Notes under the pieces: model-generated
Seen by the model: only the letters and a program-made list of their open reading frames with translations
Told to the model about the DNA's origin: nothing
The model's database searches: none
Shown: one piece after another, positions 8,682 through 17,584 of the stretch
Layout of the letters: each line of letters opens with the position of its first letter
Numbering within the stretch: position 1 is the stretch's first letter
Program-made: the position numbers and the translations under genes
Assembly: GCF_018131225.1 (NCBI RefSeq)
Contig: NZ_JAFCMM010000005.1
Span: 558,001 to 622,000, forward strand
Length of the DNA stretch: 64,000 nt
From: Bradyrhizobium sp. U87765 SZCCT0048
GTDB taxonomy: Bacteria > Pseudomonadota > Alphaproteobacteria > Rhizobiales > Xanthobacteraceae
Direction of reading: 5' to 3'

Positions 8682-9167
8682 ATGACCGAGGACACCAGCG
8701 CCGCCCCGTTCGATCCCGACGCCCACCGTGTCGTGCCGACACGTCCGGCGCGCGATTTCGCGGTCGGCGAGGTGTTCCGCCTGCCGAGTCGCACGGTGAC
8801 GGAGGCGAATTTCGCCGCCTTCCAGGTGGTGTCCGGCGACAACCATCCCATTCACTACGATGTCGAATATTGTCGCCGCCAGGGCCATCCCGGCCTGCTC
8901 GCCCACGGCCTGCAGGTGCTCAGCTTCACCGCCGCCGGCGCCGGGCTGTTTCCCCATGTCATCGGCGAGGCGCTGATCGGCTTCATCAGCCAGTCGTCGC
9001 AGTTTCTCAAACCCGTCTATGCCGGCGACACGCTCTATCCCGCGCTGACGGTGGCAAGCATCAAGCCGCAGCGCTCGACGGCCGTGCTCACCCTCGCATC
9101 CACCGTGCACAACCAGCGCGGCGAATGCGTGCTGAGTGGCGAGCAGAGTTATCTCGTGCGGCTGTAG
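8682..9167 (+). CDS. MaoC-family hydratase
   Basis: A 161-residue single hot-dog domain. The hydratase 2 motif is GDNHPIHYDVEYCRRQG, with catalytic Asp and His, followed by the glycine-rich GLLAHGLQVLS turn. Such enzymes add water to trans-2-enoyl-CoA or to related unsaturated acyl thioesters and can also act on mesaconyl-type substrates. GAGAGGA precedes the ATG at 8682. It ends the importer operon, so it may act late in breakdown of the imported compound, though a separate promoter in the 87-base gap is possible. Confidence 0.85.
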   Translation: MTEDTSAAPFDPDAHRVVPTRPARDFAVGEVFRLPSRTVTEANFAAFQVVSGDNHPIHYDVEYCRRQGHPGLLAHGLQVLSFTAAGAGLFPHVIGEALIGFISQSSQFLKPVYAGDTLYPALTVASIKPQRSTAVLTLASTVHNQRGECVLSGEQSYLVRL

Positions 9168-9197
9168 TTATCTGAAATGCACTGCATCCACATTTTC

Positions 9198-9306
9198 AGC
9201 GTCATCACCGGGCCGACGCGAAGCGTCGTGACCCGGTGATCCAGCTTGAGACTGTCCGTCGTGTCATGAGCAAGCTGGATTGCCGGGTCAAGCCCGGCAA
9301 GGACGA
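9198..9306. repeat. Dispersed intergenic palindromic repeat, copy A
   Basis: Begins CAGCGTCATCACCGGGCCGA and ends near GCCGGGTCAAGCCCGGCA. It contains three nested inverted pairs: TCACCGGG with CCCGGTGA, ATCCAGCTT with AAGCTGGAT, and GCCGGG with CCCGGC. Close copies are at 12926 and 41493 and a diverged one at 60186. It lies between the convergent MaoC and DEAD-box genes. A shorter related stretch (CAAGCCCGGCCACGACG) follows at about 9344-9361. Confidence 0.85.
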
Positions 9307-9440
9307 AGTGGGTGTGGTTGGCACCTGAAGCCACAGTCCAGGGACAAGCCCGGCCACGACGCATTCGACAACATCGGCGCATGATGGTTCAGGTTGATCG
9401 GGCTTGAAACCATTACACGCTCACGTCCGCGGCCCGCGCC

Positions 9441-11786
9441 TCAGCGCCGCGTGCGCTGCTTCGGCTTCTTGCCATGGCCGCCCTTGGCCGGGGCGGACTT
9501 GTCGCGGTGCGGCTTCTTGCCGAACGAAGGCTTCTTCTTGCCGAAGGACGGCTTGTCCGAAACCACGGCGTCGCCGTCGCGATGCTTCTTCTTGAAGGCA
9601 GGCTTCTCCGCGAACGCGGCATTGCCATCGTCGTGCTTCTTCTTCCCGAAGGCCGGCCTGTCGGAGAATGCCGCGTTGCCGTCGCGACGTGGCTTGTCAC
9701 GGTAGGGCTTGCCACGGGGGGCCTCGTCGACAGGCGACCAGCTCTTGCGCAGCGGCTTGTCGCCGCGGGACCTGTCGCCGCCGGATCTGTCGTCACGAAA
9801 CTTGTCGTCGCGAAACGTGTCGTCACGGAATTTGGCGCGCTGGGGCTTGTCGTCGCGGAAGGTGTCGCCGCGCGGCTTGTCCCTGTAGGGCTTGTCGCCG
9901 TGAGGCTTGTCGCTATGGCGCTTGTCACCAAAGGATTTGTCACCAAAGGATTTGCCGCGGTGCTTCGGCCGCGCCGCATCCCGCTCGCCATCGTGGCGGC
10001 GTTCGCCGTCGCCGCGGTCCTCAGGCGCATGTCGCGGCGCGTCGGACTGCCCCGCCCACGGCACGACGTCATCGACCACCGGATGCGCCGGCGCCACGGC
10101 GGGCGCGCCCGCCAGCGGTTCGATGCGGATGCTGTCTTCCTTGTCGGGGCGTCGGACCTTGGCGGCAAAGTCCTCGGCGACGCGCTCGGAAATCTCGAAC
10201 TCGGTGGTGGTGTCGTGAATGCGGATGGCGCCGATGTCCTGGCGGTCGATGCCGCCGCGGCGGCAGATCATCGGCAGCAGCCAGCGCGCCTCGGCGTTCT
10301 TGCGCCATCCGATGGCGGCGCGGAACCAGACGGTCGCCTCGGTCATGCCATGACGCGCCTTGCCGGCTTTCGGCCGGGGGCGGTCCTCCCGATCGTCGCC
10401 GCGCGGCGGGCGATCGTCGCGCGGGCGGTCGCGGTCCCTGGTGCGCTCCTTGCCACGGTCCTTGCCGCGTCCCTCGCCGGGGTCGAGCACGTCCTCGGGG
10501 GCGGGCAGGCGCGCGCGATAGAGCCGTGCCAGCGCGGTCGCGATGTCCTCGGCCGAGCGCTCGGCGAGCAGCGCCTGCGCGAGGGCGAGATCGTCGGGCG
10601 TGGTCTCGTCGGTGAACATCGCGTCCTGCAGCATGCGCTCCTGATCGCGCCGGCGGATCTCGTCGGCCTGGGGCGCGGCGCCCCAGATCGCCTCGACGCC
10701 GGAGAGATCCAGCAGCAGCTCGGCGCGGCGCCGCCGTGCCGGCGGCACCAGCAGCACGCTGACGCCCTTGCGGCCGGCACGGCCGGTGCGGCCGGAGCGA
10801 TGCTGCATCACTTCCGGATCGTTCGGCAGGTCGGCATGGATGACGAGGTCGAGGCTTGGCAGGTCGATGCCGCGCGCGGCGACGTCGGTCGCAACGCAGA
10901 CGCGCGAGCGGCCGTCGCGCAGTGCCTGCAGCGCCCGCGTGCGCTCGTTCTGCGTCAGCTCGCCGGACAGGGCGACGACGGAGAATCCGCGCTCCAGCAG
11001 CGCCGCCTGCAGATGGCGCACCGCCTCGCGGGTGTTGCAGAACACCAGCGCGCTCGGCGACTCGAAATAGCGCAGCACGTTGACGACGCCGTGCTCGACA
11101 TCGCCCGGCGCGATGCGCAGCGCGCGATATTCGATGTCGGCATGGCCGCCTTCGTCGCCGGCGACCTCGATGCGGAAGGCGTCGCGCTGATACTGCCTGG
11201 CCAGCGCGACGATGCCGCGCGGGAAGGTCGCGGAGAACAGCAGGGTGCGGCGCGTCTCCGGCGTCGCCTGCAGGATGAATTCGAGATCCTCGCGGAAGCC
11301 GAGGTTGAGCATCTCGTCGGCCTCGTCGAGAACGAGGGCCGCGAGTTCGGAGGTGTCGAGGCGGCCGCGCCGCAGGTGGTCGCACAGCCGGCCCGGCGTG
11401 CCGACGACGATGTGGGCGCCGGCGGCGAGCTCGCGCTGCTCGCGGCGCGGATCCATGCCGCCGACACAGGCGACGATGCGGCCCCCGGCATGCTGATAGA
11501 GCCAGGACAGCTCGCGCTGGACCTGCATGGCGAGTTCGCGCGTCGGCGCGACGATCAGGGCGCGCGGCGCGCCGGCGGCCTCGAAGCGCTCGGCGTCGCC
11601 GAGCAGGTTGCTGGCCATCGCAAGGCCATAGGCGACGGTCTTGCCCGAGCCGGTCTGGGCCGAGACCAGGAGATCGTGGCCGGCGGCGTCGTCCGCGAGC
11701 ACGGCGGCCTGGACGGGGGTGGGCTGGTCGTAGTTGCGCTCGGCGAGCGCGCGGGCGAGCGACGGACTGGTGGTCGAAAATGACAA
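9441..11786 (-). CDS. DEAD-box ATP-dependent RNA helicase with DbpA-like domain and long charged repeat tail
   Basis: Residues 1-370 hold two RecA domains with all helicase motifs: PTPVQ (Q motif), AQTGSGKT (Walker A), PTRELA, GTPGR, DEAD in VLDEADEML, SAT, ATDVAARGID and HRSGRTGRAG. Near residues 490-565, WFRAAIGWRKNAEARWLLPM begins a DbpA/CsdA-type RNA-binding domain. The last ~190 residues are low-complexity with repeated GDK/RDK/RDDKF units and KKKHDDGNAAF-like blocks, presumably disordered and RNA-binding. Start is a TTG at 11786 with no clear Shine-Dalgarno, but the Q motif lies only ~20 residues in, so little is missing. The likely role is ribosome assembly or cold-adapted RNA remodelling. 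Confidence 0.92.
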   Translation of the reverse strand: MSFSTTSPSLARALAERNYDQPTPVQAAVLADDAAGHDLLVSAQTGSGKTVAYGLAMASNLLGDAERFEAAGAPRALIVAPTRELAMQVQRELSWLYQHAGGRIVACVGGMDPRREQRELAAGAHIVVGTPGRLCDHLRRGRLDTSELAALVLDEADEMLNLGFREDLEFILQATPETRRTLLFSATFPRGIVALARQYQRDAFRIEVAGDEGGHADIEYRALRIAPGDVEHGVVNVLRYFESPSALVFCNTREAVRHLQAALLERGFSVVALSGELTQNERTRALQALRDGRSRVCVATDVAARGIDLPSLDLVIHADLPNDPEVMQHRSGRTGRAGRKGVSVLLVPPARRRRAELLLDLSGVEAIWGAAPQADEIRRRDQERMLQDAMFTDETTPDDLALAQALLAERSAEDIATALARLYRARLPAPEDVLDPGEGRGKDRGKERTRDRDRPRDDRPPRGDDREDRPRPKAGKARHGMTEATVWFRAAIGWRKNAEARWLLPMICRRGGIDRQDIGAIRIHDTTTEFEISERVAEDFAAKVRRPDKEDSIRIEPLAGAPAVAPAHPVVDDVVPWAGQSDAPRHAPEDRGDGERRHDGERDAARPKHRGKSFGDKSFGDKRHSDKPHGDKPYRDKPRGDTFRDDKPQRAKFRDDTFRDDKFRDDRSGGDRSRGDKPLRKSWSPVDEAPRGKPYRDKPRRDGNAAFSDRPAFGKKKHDDGNAAFAEKPAFKKKHRDGDAVVSDKPSFGKKKPSFGKKPHRDKSAPAKGGHGKKPKQRTRR

Positions 11787-12177
11787 GAGATGAAAACCCT
11801 AAGACTGGTTCAGGCCGTGAACGTCGTGCCAGGGGGCCTGAGGCTGCGAGCCCGGAACACGGATGGCCGCACGTGGTGGCGGCTGGATTCGCCTCCTTTA
11901 CGGCAATGGCGGCGAAATCGCCATGCCCAGCTGCGCATGGCCGGACACGAAGTGACGTTTCGAGCCGCCCAGCCGGGCCATGAGCCTACTATATCCAGCG
12001 TGTCGCCCCCTCCAGAGGCATAGCGGGGGCTGTTTCGCGGGCGTCGGGGCCCCGGTGACGGCGGGCCCAACAAATCTGCCGGGCCGCCTGCCGAGCGGAA
12101 TATCCCGTCTTGCGCCCGGGCCGGGTGGCCCGCAAAGTCCCGAAAACTTCAGGTTTCACCACGGGAATTTCAGGCCA

Positions 12178-12855
12178 ATGCAGTTCGATGACGTGATTCT
12201 CGGTCGCCGGAGCATCCGCGGCTACAAGCCAGACCCGGTTCCCCGCGCGCTGATCGAGGAAATCATTACCCTGGCGATGCGCGCGCCGTCGTCGATGAAC
12301 ACCCAGCCGTGGAATTTCTATGTCGTCACCGGCGAGCCGCTCGACCGCATCCGCGCCGGAAATACCGAGCGCATGGTGGCGGGCATCCCGCAGTCGCGCG
12401 AGTTCCGCACCGGGCAGGCGTTCACCGGCCCGCACCGCGACCGCCAGGTCGGCGTCGCCAAACAGCTGTTCTCGGCGATGGGGATCGCGCGCGACGACAA
12501 GGAGATGCGGCAAGACTGGGTGCTGCGCGGCTTCCGCCAGTTCGACGCGCCGGTTTGCATTATCGTGACCTACGACCGCGTGCTCGACGGCAGCGACGAT
12601 ACGCCGTTCGATTGCGGCGCGGTGGCCACCGCGCTGGTCAATGCCGCGTGGTCGCGCGGGCTTGGCGCGGTGATCAACAGCCAGGGCATCATGCAGTCGC
12701 CGGTGGTGCGCGAGCATGCCGGCATCGCCGACGACCAGGTCATCATGAAGAGCATCGCGCTGGGATGGCCGGACGACACGTTTCCCGCCAATGCGGTGGT
12801 GTCCGAGCGCAAGTCGGTCGAGGAAGCCACGGTGTTCGTCGGGTTCGACGGGTAG
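12178..12855 (+). CDS. Nitroreductase-family protein
   Basis: A 225-residue FMN-dependent oxidoreductase. FMN-phosphate-binding residues are at the N-terminus (ILGRRSIRGYKPDPV), followed by AMRAPSSMNTQPWNFYVV, the hallmark of the family, and the C-terminal ALGWPDD. Members reduce nitro groups or quinones, or act as dehalogenases or flavin-dependent dehydrogenases with NAD(P)H. The ATG at 12178 begins MQFDDVILGRRS, the usual beginning; upstream in-frame extension contains no domain. The gene is alone on its strand, with repeats downstream. Confidence 0.88.
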   Translation: MQFDDVILGRRSIRGYKPDPVPRALIEEIITLAMRAPSSMNTQPWNFYVVTGEPLDRIRAGNTERMVAGIPQSREFRTGQAFTGPHRDRQVGVAKQLFSAMGIARDDKEMRQDWVLRGFRQFDAPVCIIVTYDRVLDGSDDTPFDCGAVATALVNAAWSRGLGAVINSQGIMQSPVVREHAGIADDQVIMKSIALGWPDDTFPANAVVSERKSVEEATVFVGFDG

Positions 12856-12925
12856 TCTCGGGCAGGTCACGTGGTTTTTCGAGCCGGTCACGGTTATCAG
12901 AGACGTGCTGCGCTTCCGCATTTTT

Positions 12926-13027
12926 CAGCGTCATCACCGGGCCGACGCGAAGCGTCGAGCCCCGGTGATCCAGCTTAAGGACCTCTCGCTATGCGGTGAG
13001 AAAGCTGGATTGCCGGGTCAATGACGG
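12926..13027. repeat. Dispersed intergenic palindromic repeat, copy B
   Basis: Same architecture as the copy at 9198: TCACCGGG/CCCGGTGA, then ATCCAGCTT/AAGCTGGAT, then GCCGGGTCAATGACGGAG, here with the last palindrome shortened by loss of the CAAGCCCGGC half. The remainder of the 416-base interval between the nitroreductase and the next gene holds the direct repeat at 13074 and no recognisable gene. Confidence 0.85.
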
Positions 13028-13073
13028 AGTGAGTACGACCCGCGCTCAAAGCCCGCTGGACAGCCGTGGCTCG

Positions 13074-13143
13074 GTTGCGTCAACGCCAGGCGGGGAAGGA
13101 GCGTGGTCCCTCCGTCCCAGCGCGTTGGCCGGAGCTGATCACG
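13074..13143. repeat. ~65-bp direct repeat, left copy, flanking the VOC-hydrolase gene
   Basis: Begins TGCGTCAACGCCAGGCGGGG and contains GGAGCGTGGTCCCTCC. The same segment, with about 8 differences, occurs at 14425-14488 in the same orientation. The two copies bracket the gene at 13272-14381. Confidence 0.75.
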
Positions 13144-13271
13144 GCACGACCGCAGACCTCGCCAGACGTGCGGACTGCCACAAGGCTCAAGCTCGATCTT
13201 GGCGCGGCCCCAATCTATGATGGCTCCCTGGCTGCAGTTTGGGCCGGCGGAATAGTCAGTTGGGTCTTTGC

Positions 13272-14381
13272 ATGCGCTTTCCGAGCTCGCCAGGTTGCAT
13301 TGCCTCGATCACCGTATCGGTCACCAGCCTGAGCGACACGATGGCGTTCTGGCGTGCGCTGCTTCATCCTCTTGGCTTTGGAAGGATCGGTGAATGGCCC
13401 GGATGTGTGCTGTGGGCTGGCGATCAGGCACAACTGCTGGTGCAGGAGGCGGCCGAAGCGTCGCGGGGGCTCGTCGTCATGCTCCGCGCTGGCTCGCGCC
13501 AGGTCGTTGATGCGATCCACGCGACGGCGCTGCAGGCGGGATGGCCGGTTGTCGAAAAGCCCGCGTCCAAGTTCATCGCTCCCGGATACTATGGGTGTGT
13601 GCTCGCCGTTCCCGGTGCGCCGGGCATCTGGATCAGCATTGCGCACGCATGGGACGATCTGCCCGAACGGTCCGATGCAACCCTTGTGCGCGCTGCCGGA
13701 GCCGATCCGGATGTCGTCCTGGGCGGCTATCTGTTTCGGCCCGAGGCTGCGTCGCGCGGAGCGGTCATTGTGCTGCACGGTTACGCCAGCAGCGCGGTCG
13801 ACACGGTTGGTACTGGCAAACAGCTAGCCGCTGCCGGCTGGACCGCCTTGTGCTTGTCTCAGCGTGGATGGCTCGGCTCGACCGGTCGGGAGGATCAGGG
13901 GCTGCGCCAGCAGGATGACGTTTTGTGCGCCGCCGATTGGCTTCAACGCGAGACCGGGCTGACACGCATCGGCGTGCTGGGCTATTCGCAGGGCGGCCAG
14001 GTCGCGCTGCTGGCTGCGGCGCGAGACCGGCCTTTCGCATTCGTCATTGCCTACTTTCCTTGCACCGATCTCCAGGCCTGGCCGCAACAGGCGGAGGGAA
14101 ATGGCATCAGGGATTATCTCGAAGACTTCGTGACGCCTGACAACATTGCGCGCTGCTCACCGGTGTCTTGCGCCAGCCGCATCGTCGCGCCGACCCTGCT
14201 GATCCATGGGGAGGAGGACCGCATCGTCCCCATCGCCCAGAGCGAAGCCATGGTCGCCGCCAACCCGGCCATTCAGCTTCTGCGCGTTCCCGGCGGCGAC
14301 CACGGGCTCTGGGAGCAACACGACGCCATCTGGCCGGAGGTTCTCGCCTTCATCAATCGAGAACAGGGCACGACCGATTGA
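13272..14381 (+). CDS. Fusion protein: N-terminal VOC (glyoxalase-like) domain and C-terminal alpha/beta hydrolase
   Basis: Residues 1-120 look like a VOC/glyoxalase domain (IASITVSVTSLSDTMAFWRALLHPLGF, later YYGCVLAVPGAPGIWISI). Residues 150-369 are an alpha/beta hydrolase of the dienelactone hydrolase/prolyl oligopeptidase group: oxyanion VIVLHGYASS, nucleophile elbow GYSQGG, acid LLIHGEEDRIVP, and base GGDHGLW. The join is in one frame with no sign of error. The ATG at 13272 is preferred over a TTG at 13239; no strong ribosome-binding site is seen for either. The gene looks slightly less G+C rich than its neighbours and is bracketed by direct repeats. Substrate unknown. Confidence 0.75.
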   Translation: MRFPSSPGCIASITVSVTSLSDTMAFWRALLHPLGFGRIGEWPGCVLWAGDQAQLLVQEAAEASRGLVVMLRAGSRQVVDAIHATALQAGWPVVEKPASKFIAPGYYGCVLAVPGAPGIWISIAHAWDDLPERSDATLVRAAGADPDVVLGGYLFRPEAASRGAVIVLHGYASSAVDTVGTGKQLAAAGWTALCLSQRGWLGSTGREDQGLRQQDDVLCAADWLQRETGLTRIGVLGYSQGGQVALLAAARDRPFAFVIAYFPCTDLQAWPQQAEGNGIRDYLEDFVTPDNIARCSPVSCASRIVAPTLLIHGEEDRIVPIAQSEAMVAANPAIQLLRVPGGDHGLWEQHDAIWPEVLAFINREQGTTD

Positions 14382-14424
14382 TCGCGTCGATTTTGGATCA
14401 CGTGCGGAAATGCTCAGACTGACT

Positions 14425-14488
14425 TGCGTCAACGCCAGGCGGGGACGGAGCGTGGTCCCTCCGTCCCCGCGGCGTCGGCCGGGGATCA
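14425..14488. repeat. ~65-bp direct repeat, right copy, containing a 12-bp-stem hairpin
   Basis: Right-hand partner of the repeat at 13074. Here it forms a perfect hairpin, GCGGGGACGGAG (14439-14450) with CTCCGTCCCCGC (14459-14470) and an 8-base loop. It lies between the convergent ends of the VOC-hydrolase and RND genes and may act as a transcription stop, though no T-run follows. Confidence 0.7.
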
Positions 14489-17400
14489 CGACGCATGCTG
14501 GGGAATGCGCACCACATTGGCGGAGGGAACGCCGGTGTGGTCGCGCTCATGCGTGCGATGGTCCCTGGCGAGCAGGACGTAGAAGGTCGGCAGCACGAAC
14601 AGCGTGAACAGCGTGCCGATCAGCATGCCCATCACCACCACGATGCCGATGGCGAAGCGGCTGGCCGCGCCGGCGCCGTCGGCGAACAGCAGCGGCACGA
14701 GGCCGGCGACCATCGCTGCCGTCGTCATCAGCACCGGCCGCATCCGCACCATCGCGGCCTTGCGGATCGCGGCGGCGCGATCCAACCCTTCGTGGTGCTG
14801 GATCTCGTTGGCGAACGACACCATCAGGATGCCGTGCTTGGAGATCAGGCCGATCAGGGTGACGAGACCGATCTGGGTGTAGATGTTGAGCGTGGTGAAA
14901 CCGAGATAGAGCGGCAGCAGCGCGCCGCACACCGCGAGCGGCACCGTGACCAGGATCACCAGCGGATCGCGAAAGCTCTCGAACTGCGCCGCGAGCACCA
15001 GGAAGATCACGATCAGCGCGAGGCCGAACGACACGGTCAGCCGATTGCCTTCCTCGACGAACTGGCGGCTGTCCGACAGCCAGTCGATGGTGATGCCGGG
15101 GGAGAGCTGCTGCGCCTTCATGAAGGCGACCGCCTGGCCCATGGTGACGCCGGGCTTGAGCACCGCCGACAGCGTCGCCGAATTCATCTGGTTGAATTGC
15201 GGCAATCGGTTCGCCTGCGGCCGGACGTCGACCTTGACCACCGTGGACAGCGGGATCATCTCGCCGGAGCGGGCGCGCACCTGGAAGCGGCCGAGGCTGT
15301 CGGGCGTGAGGCGGTCCTGCCGGCGCACCTGCGGGATGACGTCGTAGGAGCGCTCGAAGAAATTGAAGCGGTTGACGTAGTTCTCGCCGACCAGCACCGC
15401 GAGCGTATCGGCGATCGCCTGCATGGTCAGGCCGACCTCGCCGGCCTTGGCCTGGTCGATGCGGATCTGCGCCGCCGGGCTGTCGAAGGCGAGGTCGCTG
15501 TCGACGAACACGAACAGTCCACTTTGCCACGCGGCGCGCTTGAGCGCCTCGAGATCGCTGTAGATCACGCTGAAGTCGGCCGGCGAGCGCAGCACCATCT
15601 GGAATGGCAGGCCGCCGGTCGAGGCCGGCAGCGCCGCCGGCTGGAATGGCGTCACCGAGGTGCCGAGCACGCCGCCCGCCGCGCCATAGAGCTGGTTCTG
15701 GATGTCGGTGGCGCTGCGCGTGCGCCTGGTCCAGTCGGTCAGCATGACGCCGCCGAAGGCGTTGTTCTGGCCGTCCGTGCCGTTGATGAAGAAGCTGTTC
15801 TCGTACTCCGGCAGGCTCTTGTAGATGCGGATGATGTCGGCGGTGTACGACGAGGTGTAGTCGATGTTGGCGTATTGCGGCGCGCGTGCCGCGGTGAACA
15901 CGAAGCCCTGGTCCTCCTGCGGCGCCAGCTCGCGCTTGCTGCCGAGGAACAGCACGACGATGGCGCCCATCACTACGACCGCCACCGTCAGCACCAGCGG
16001 GCGCAGCTCGAGTGTCGCGGCGAGGGCGCGGCCATAGGCCTGCGACCACACCGTGAAGCGATGCTCGACCGCGCGGGCGAAGCGGCCCGACGTGATGTCG
16101 GCGCTGAGCAGCCGCGAGCTCATCATCGGTGACAGCGTCAGGGCGACGACGCCGGAGACGATGACCGAGCCGGCCAGCGTAAAGGCGAACTCGCGGAACA
16201 GCGAGCCGGTGAGGCCGCCCATCATGCCGATCGGCGCGTACACAGCCGCCAGCGTGATGGTCATGGCGATCACCGGGCCCACGATCTCGCGCGCGCCGAC
16301 GAGTGCGGCCTGGAGCGGCGACAGGCCTTCCTCGATGTGACGATGGATATTCTCCACCACCACGATGGCGTCGTCGACCACGAGGCCGATCGCCAGCACC
16401 ATGGCGAGCAGCGTCAGCAGGTTGATCGAGAAGCCGAACGCCAGCATCAGCGCCGCCGAGCCGACCAGCGACAGCGGAATCGTCACCACCGGGATGACCA
16501 CGGCGCGGAACGAGCCCAGGAACAGCAGGATCACCACGATGACGATGGCGATGGCTTCGATGAGCGTGTGCTGGACCTCGGCGATCGAAGCATTGACGAA
16601 ATGGGTGATGTCGAAGCCGGGAGTGACCTCGAGGCCGGGAGGGGCCGACGCCTGGATGGTCTTGATCAGCGCGTTCGAGGCCTTGACGATCTCCAGCGGA
16701 TTGCCGTCCGGCGTCGGCTGCAGGCCGATGTAGACGGTCGGGCGGCCGTTGTCGCGGGCGCTCATGTCGTAGTTCTGGCCGCCGATCTCGACGGTGGCGA
16801 TATCGCTCAGGCGCACGAGGCCTTCTGTGCCGGTCTTCACCACCATGCGGCGGAAGCCCTCGATGTCGGTGACGTCGGTGGTCGCGGTGATGTTGGTGAC
16901 GGTGCGCTCGCCCTTGAGCTGGCCGGGCGCGGCCTGAACGTTGTTGGCGCGCAGCGCCGCGGCGATGTCGCCGGCGGTCATGCCGCGGGCGGCGAGCTTG
17001 ACCGGATCGATCCACACCCGCATCGCCAGCGCCTGGGCGCCGAACAGGTCGGCCGAGGCGACGCCGGGGATCGAGGTGAACAGCGGCTGCGCCACGCGCG
17101 TGGCGTAGTCCGTGATCTGCGGGATCGACAGCGTGTCGCTGGTGAAGGCGATGTACTGCACCGCCGAGGCGCCGTCGGTGATCTTGCTGATGACGGGATC
17201 GAACACGCCGGCGGGCAGGCGGTACTTGACCTGCTGCACCTTGGCGAGCACCTCGGTCATGGCGCGGTCGGCGTTGGCGTTGAGCACCAGCTTGGCCTTG
17301 ATCTGGCTCTTGCCCTGCGTCGAGCTCGACGTCAGGTAGGCGATGCCGTTGGCGGTGGCGATCGACTGGGCGATCGGCGTCGTGACGAAGCCCTGCATTA

Positions 17401-17572
17401 CCTCCTGCGTCGCGCCGGGGAAGGCAGTGTCGATGACGATGGTGGCGCTCTCGAGATTGGGATACTGCCGCACCGGCAGCAGCACCAGCGCGCTGCCGCC
17501 CACCAGCAGGATGAGCAGGCTGACGACGGTCGACAGGATCGGCCGGCGGATGAACAGGTCGGTGAAGGCCAT
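14486..17572 (-). CDS. RND efflux transporter, inner-membrane permease (HAE1 / MexF-AcrB type)
   Basis: 1028 residues, the normal length for the family. It begins MAFTDLFIRRPILSTVVSLL (TM1), contains two large periplasmic loops, and carries the TM4 proton-relay acidic pair in IGLVVDDAIVVVENIHRH and the TM5-6 PIGMMGGLTGSLFREFAFTL region. A trimer with the adaptor upstream and an outer-membrane channel encoded elsewhere would export drugs, solvents or redox-active compounds using the proton gradient. The gene is 12 bases downstream of the adaptor gene. Transcription is expected to be controlled by SoxR through the sox box at 18821. Confidence 0.95.
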   Translation of the reverse strand: MAFTDLFIRRPILSTVVSLLILLVGGSALVLLPVRQYPNLESATIVIDTAFPGATQEVMQGFVTTPIAQSIATANGIAYLTSSSTQGKSQIKAKLVLNANADRAMTEVLAKVQQVKYRLPAGVFDPVISKITDGASAVQYIAFTSDTLSIPQITDYATRVAQPLFTSIPGVASADLFGAQALAMRVWIDPVKLAARGMTAGDIAAALRANNVQAAPGQLKGERTVTNITATTDVTDIEGFRRMVVKTGTEGLVRLSDIATVEIGGQNYDMSARDNGRPTVYIGLQPTPDGNPLEIVKASNALIKTIQASAPPGLEVTPGFDITHFVNASIAEVQHTLIEAIAIVIVVILLFLGSFRAVVIPVVTIPLSLVGSAALMLAFGFSINLLTLLAMVLAIGLVVDDAIVVVENIHRHIEEGLSPLQAALVGAREIVGPVIAMTITLAAVYAPIGMMGGLTGSLFREFAFTLAGSVIVSGVVALTLSPMMSSRLLSADITSGRFARAVEHRFTVWSQAYGRALAATLELRPLVLTVAVVVMGAIVVLFLGSKRELAPQEDQGFVFTAARAPQYANIDYTSSYTADIIRIYKSLPEYENSFFINGTDGQNNAFGGVMLTDWTRRTRSATDIQNQLYGAAGGVLGTSVTPFQPAALPASTGGLPFQMVLRSPADFSVIYSDLEALKRAAWQSGLFVFVDSDLAFDSPAAQIRIDQAKAGEVGLTMQAIADTLAVLVGENYVNRFNFFERSYDVIPQVRRQDRLTPDSLGRFQVRARSGEMIPLSTVVKVDVRPQANRLPQFNQMNSATLSAVLKPGVTMGQAVAFMKAQQLSPGITIDWLSDSRQFVEEGNRLTVSFGLALIVIFLVLAAQFESFRDPLVILVTVPLAVCGALLPLYLGFTTLNIYTQIGLVTLIGLISKHGILMVSFANEIQHHEGLDRAAAIRKAAMVRMRPVLMTTAAMVAGLVPLLFADGAGAASRFAIGIVVVMGMLIGTLFTLFVLPTFYVLLARDHRTHERDHTGVPSANVVRIPQHAS

Positions 17573-17584
17573 GGCCGGCGATCC

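Noticed and set aside
9500..9960. Possible collagen-like or surface repeat gene on the plus strand.
   Set aside because: The repeats belong to the coding sequence of the helicase tail on the minus strand.
9474..11783. 769-codon frame on the plus strand opposite the DEAD-box gene.
   Set aside because: It is the antisense shadow of the helicase. The minus strand has all helicase motifs, the plus strand none.
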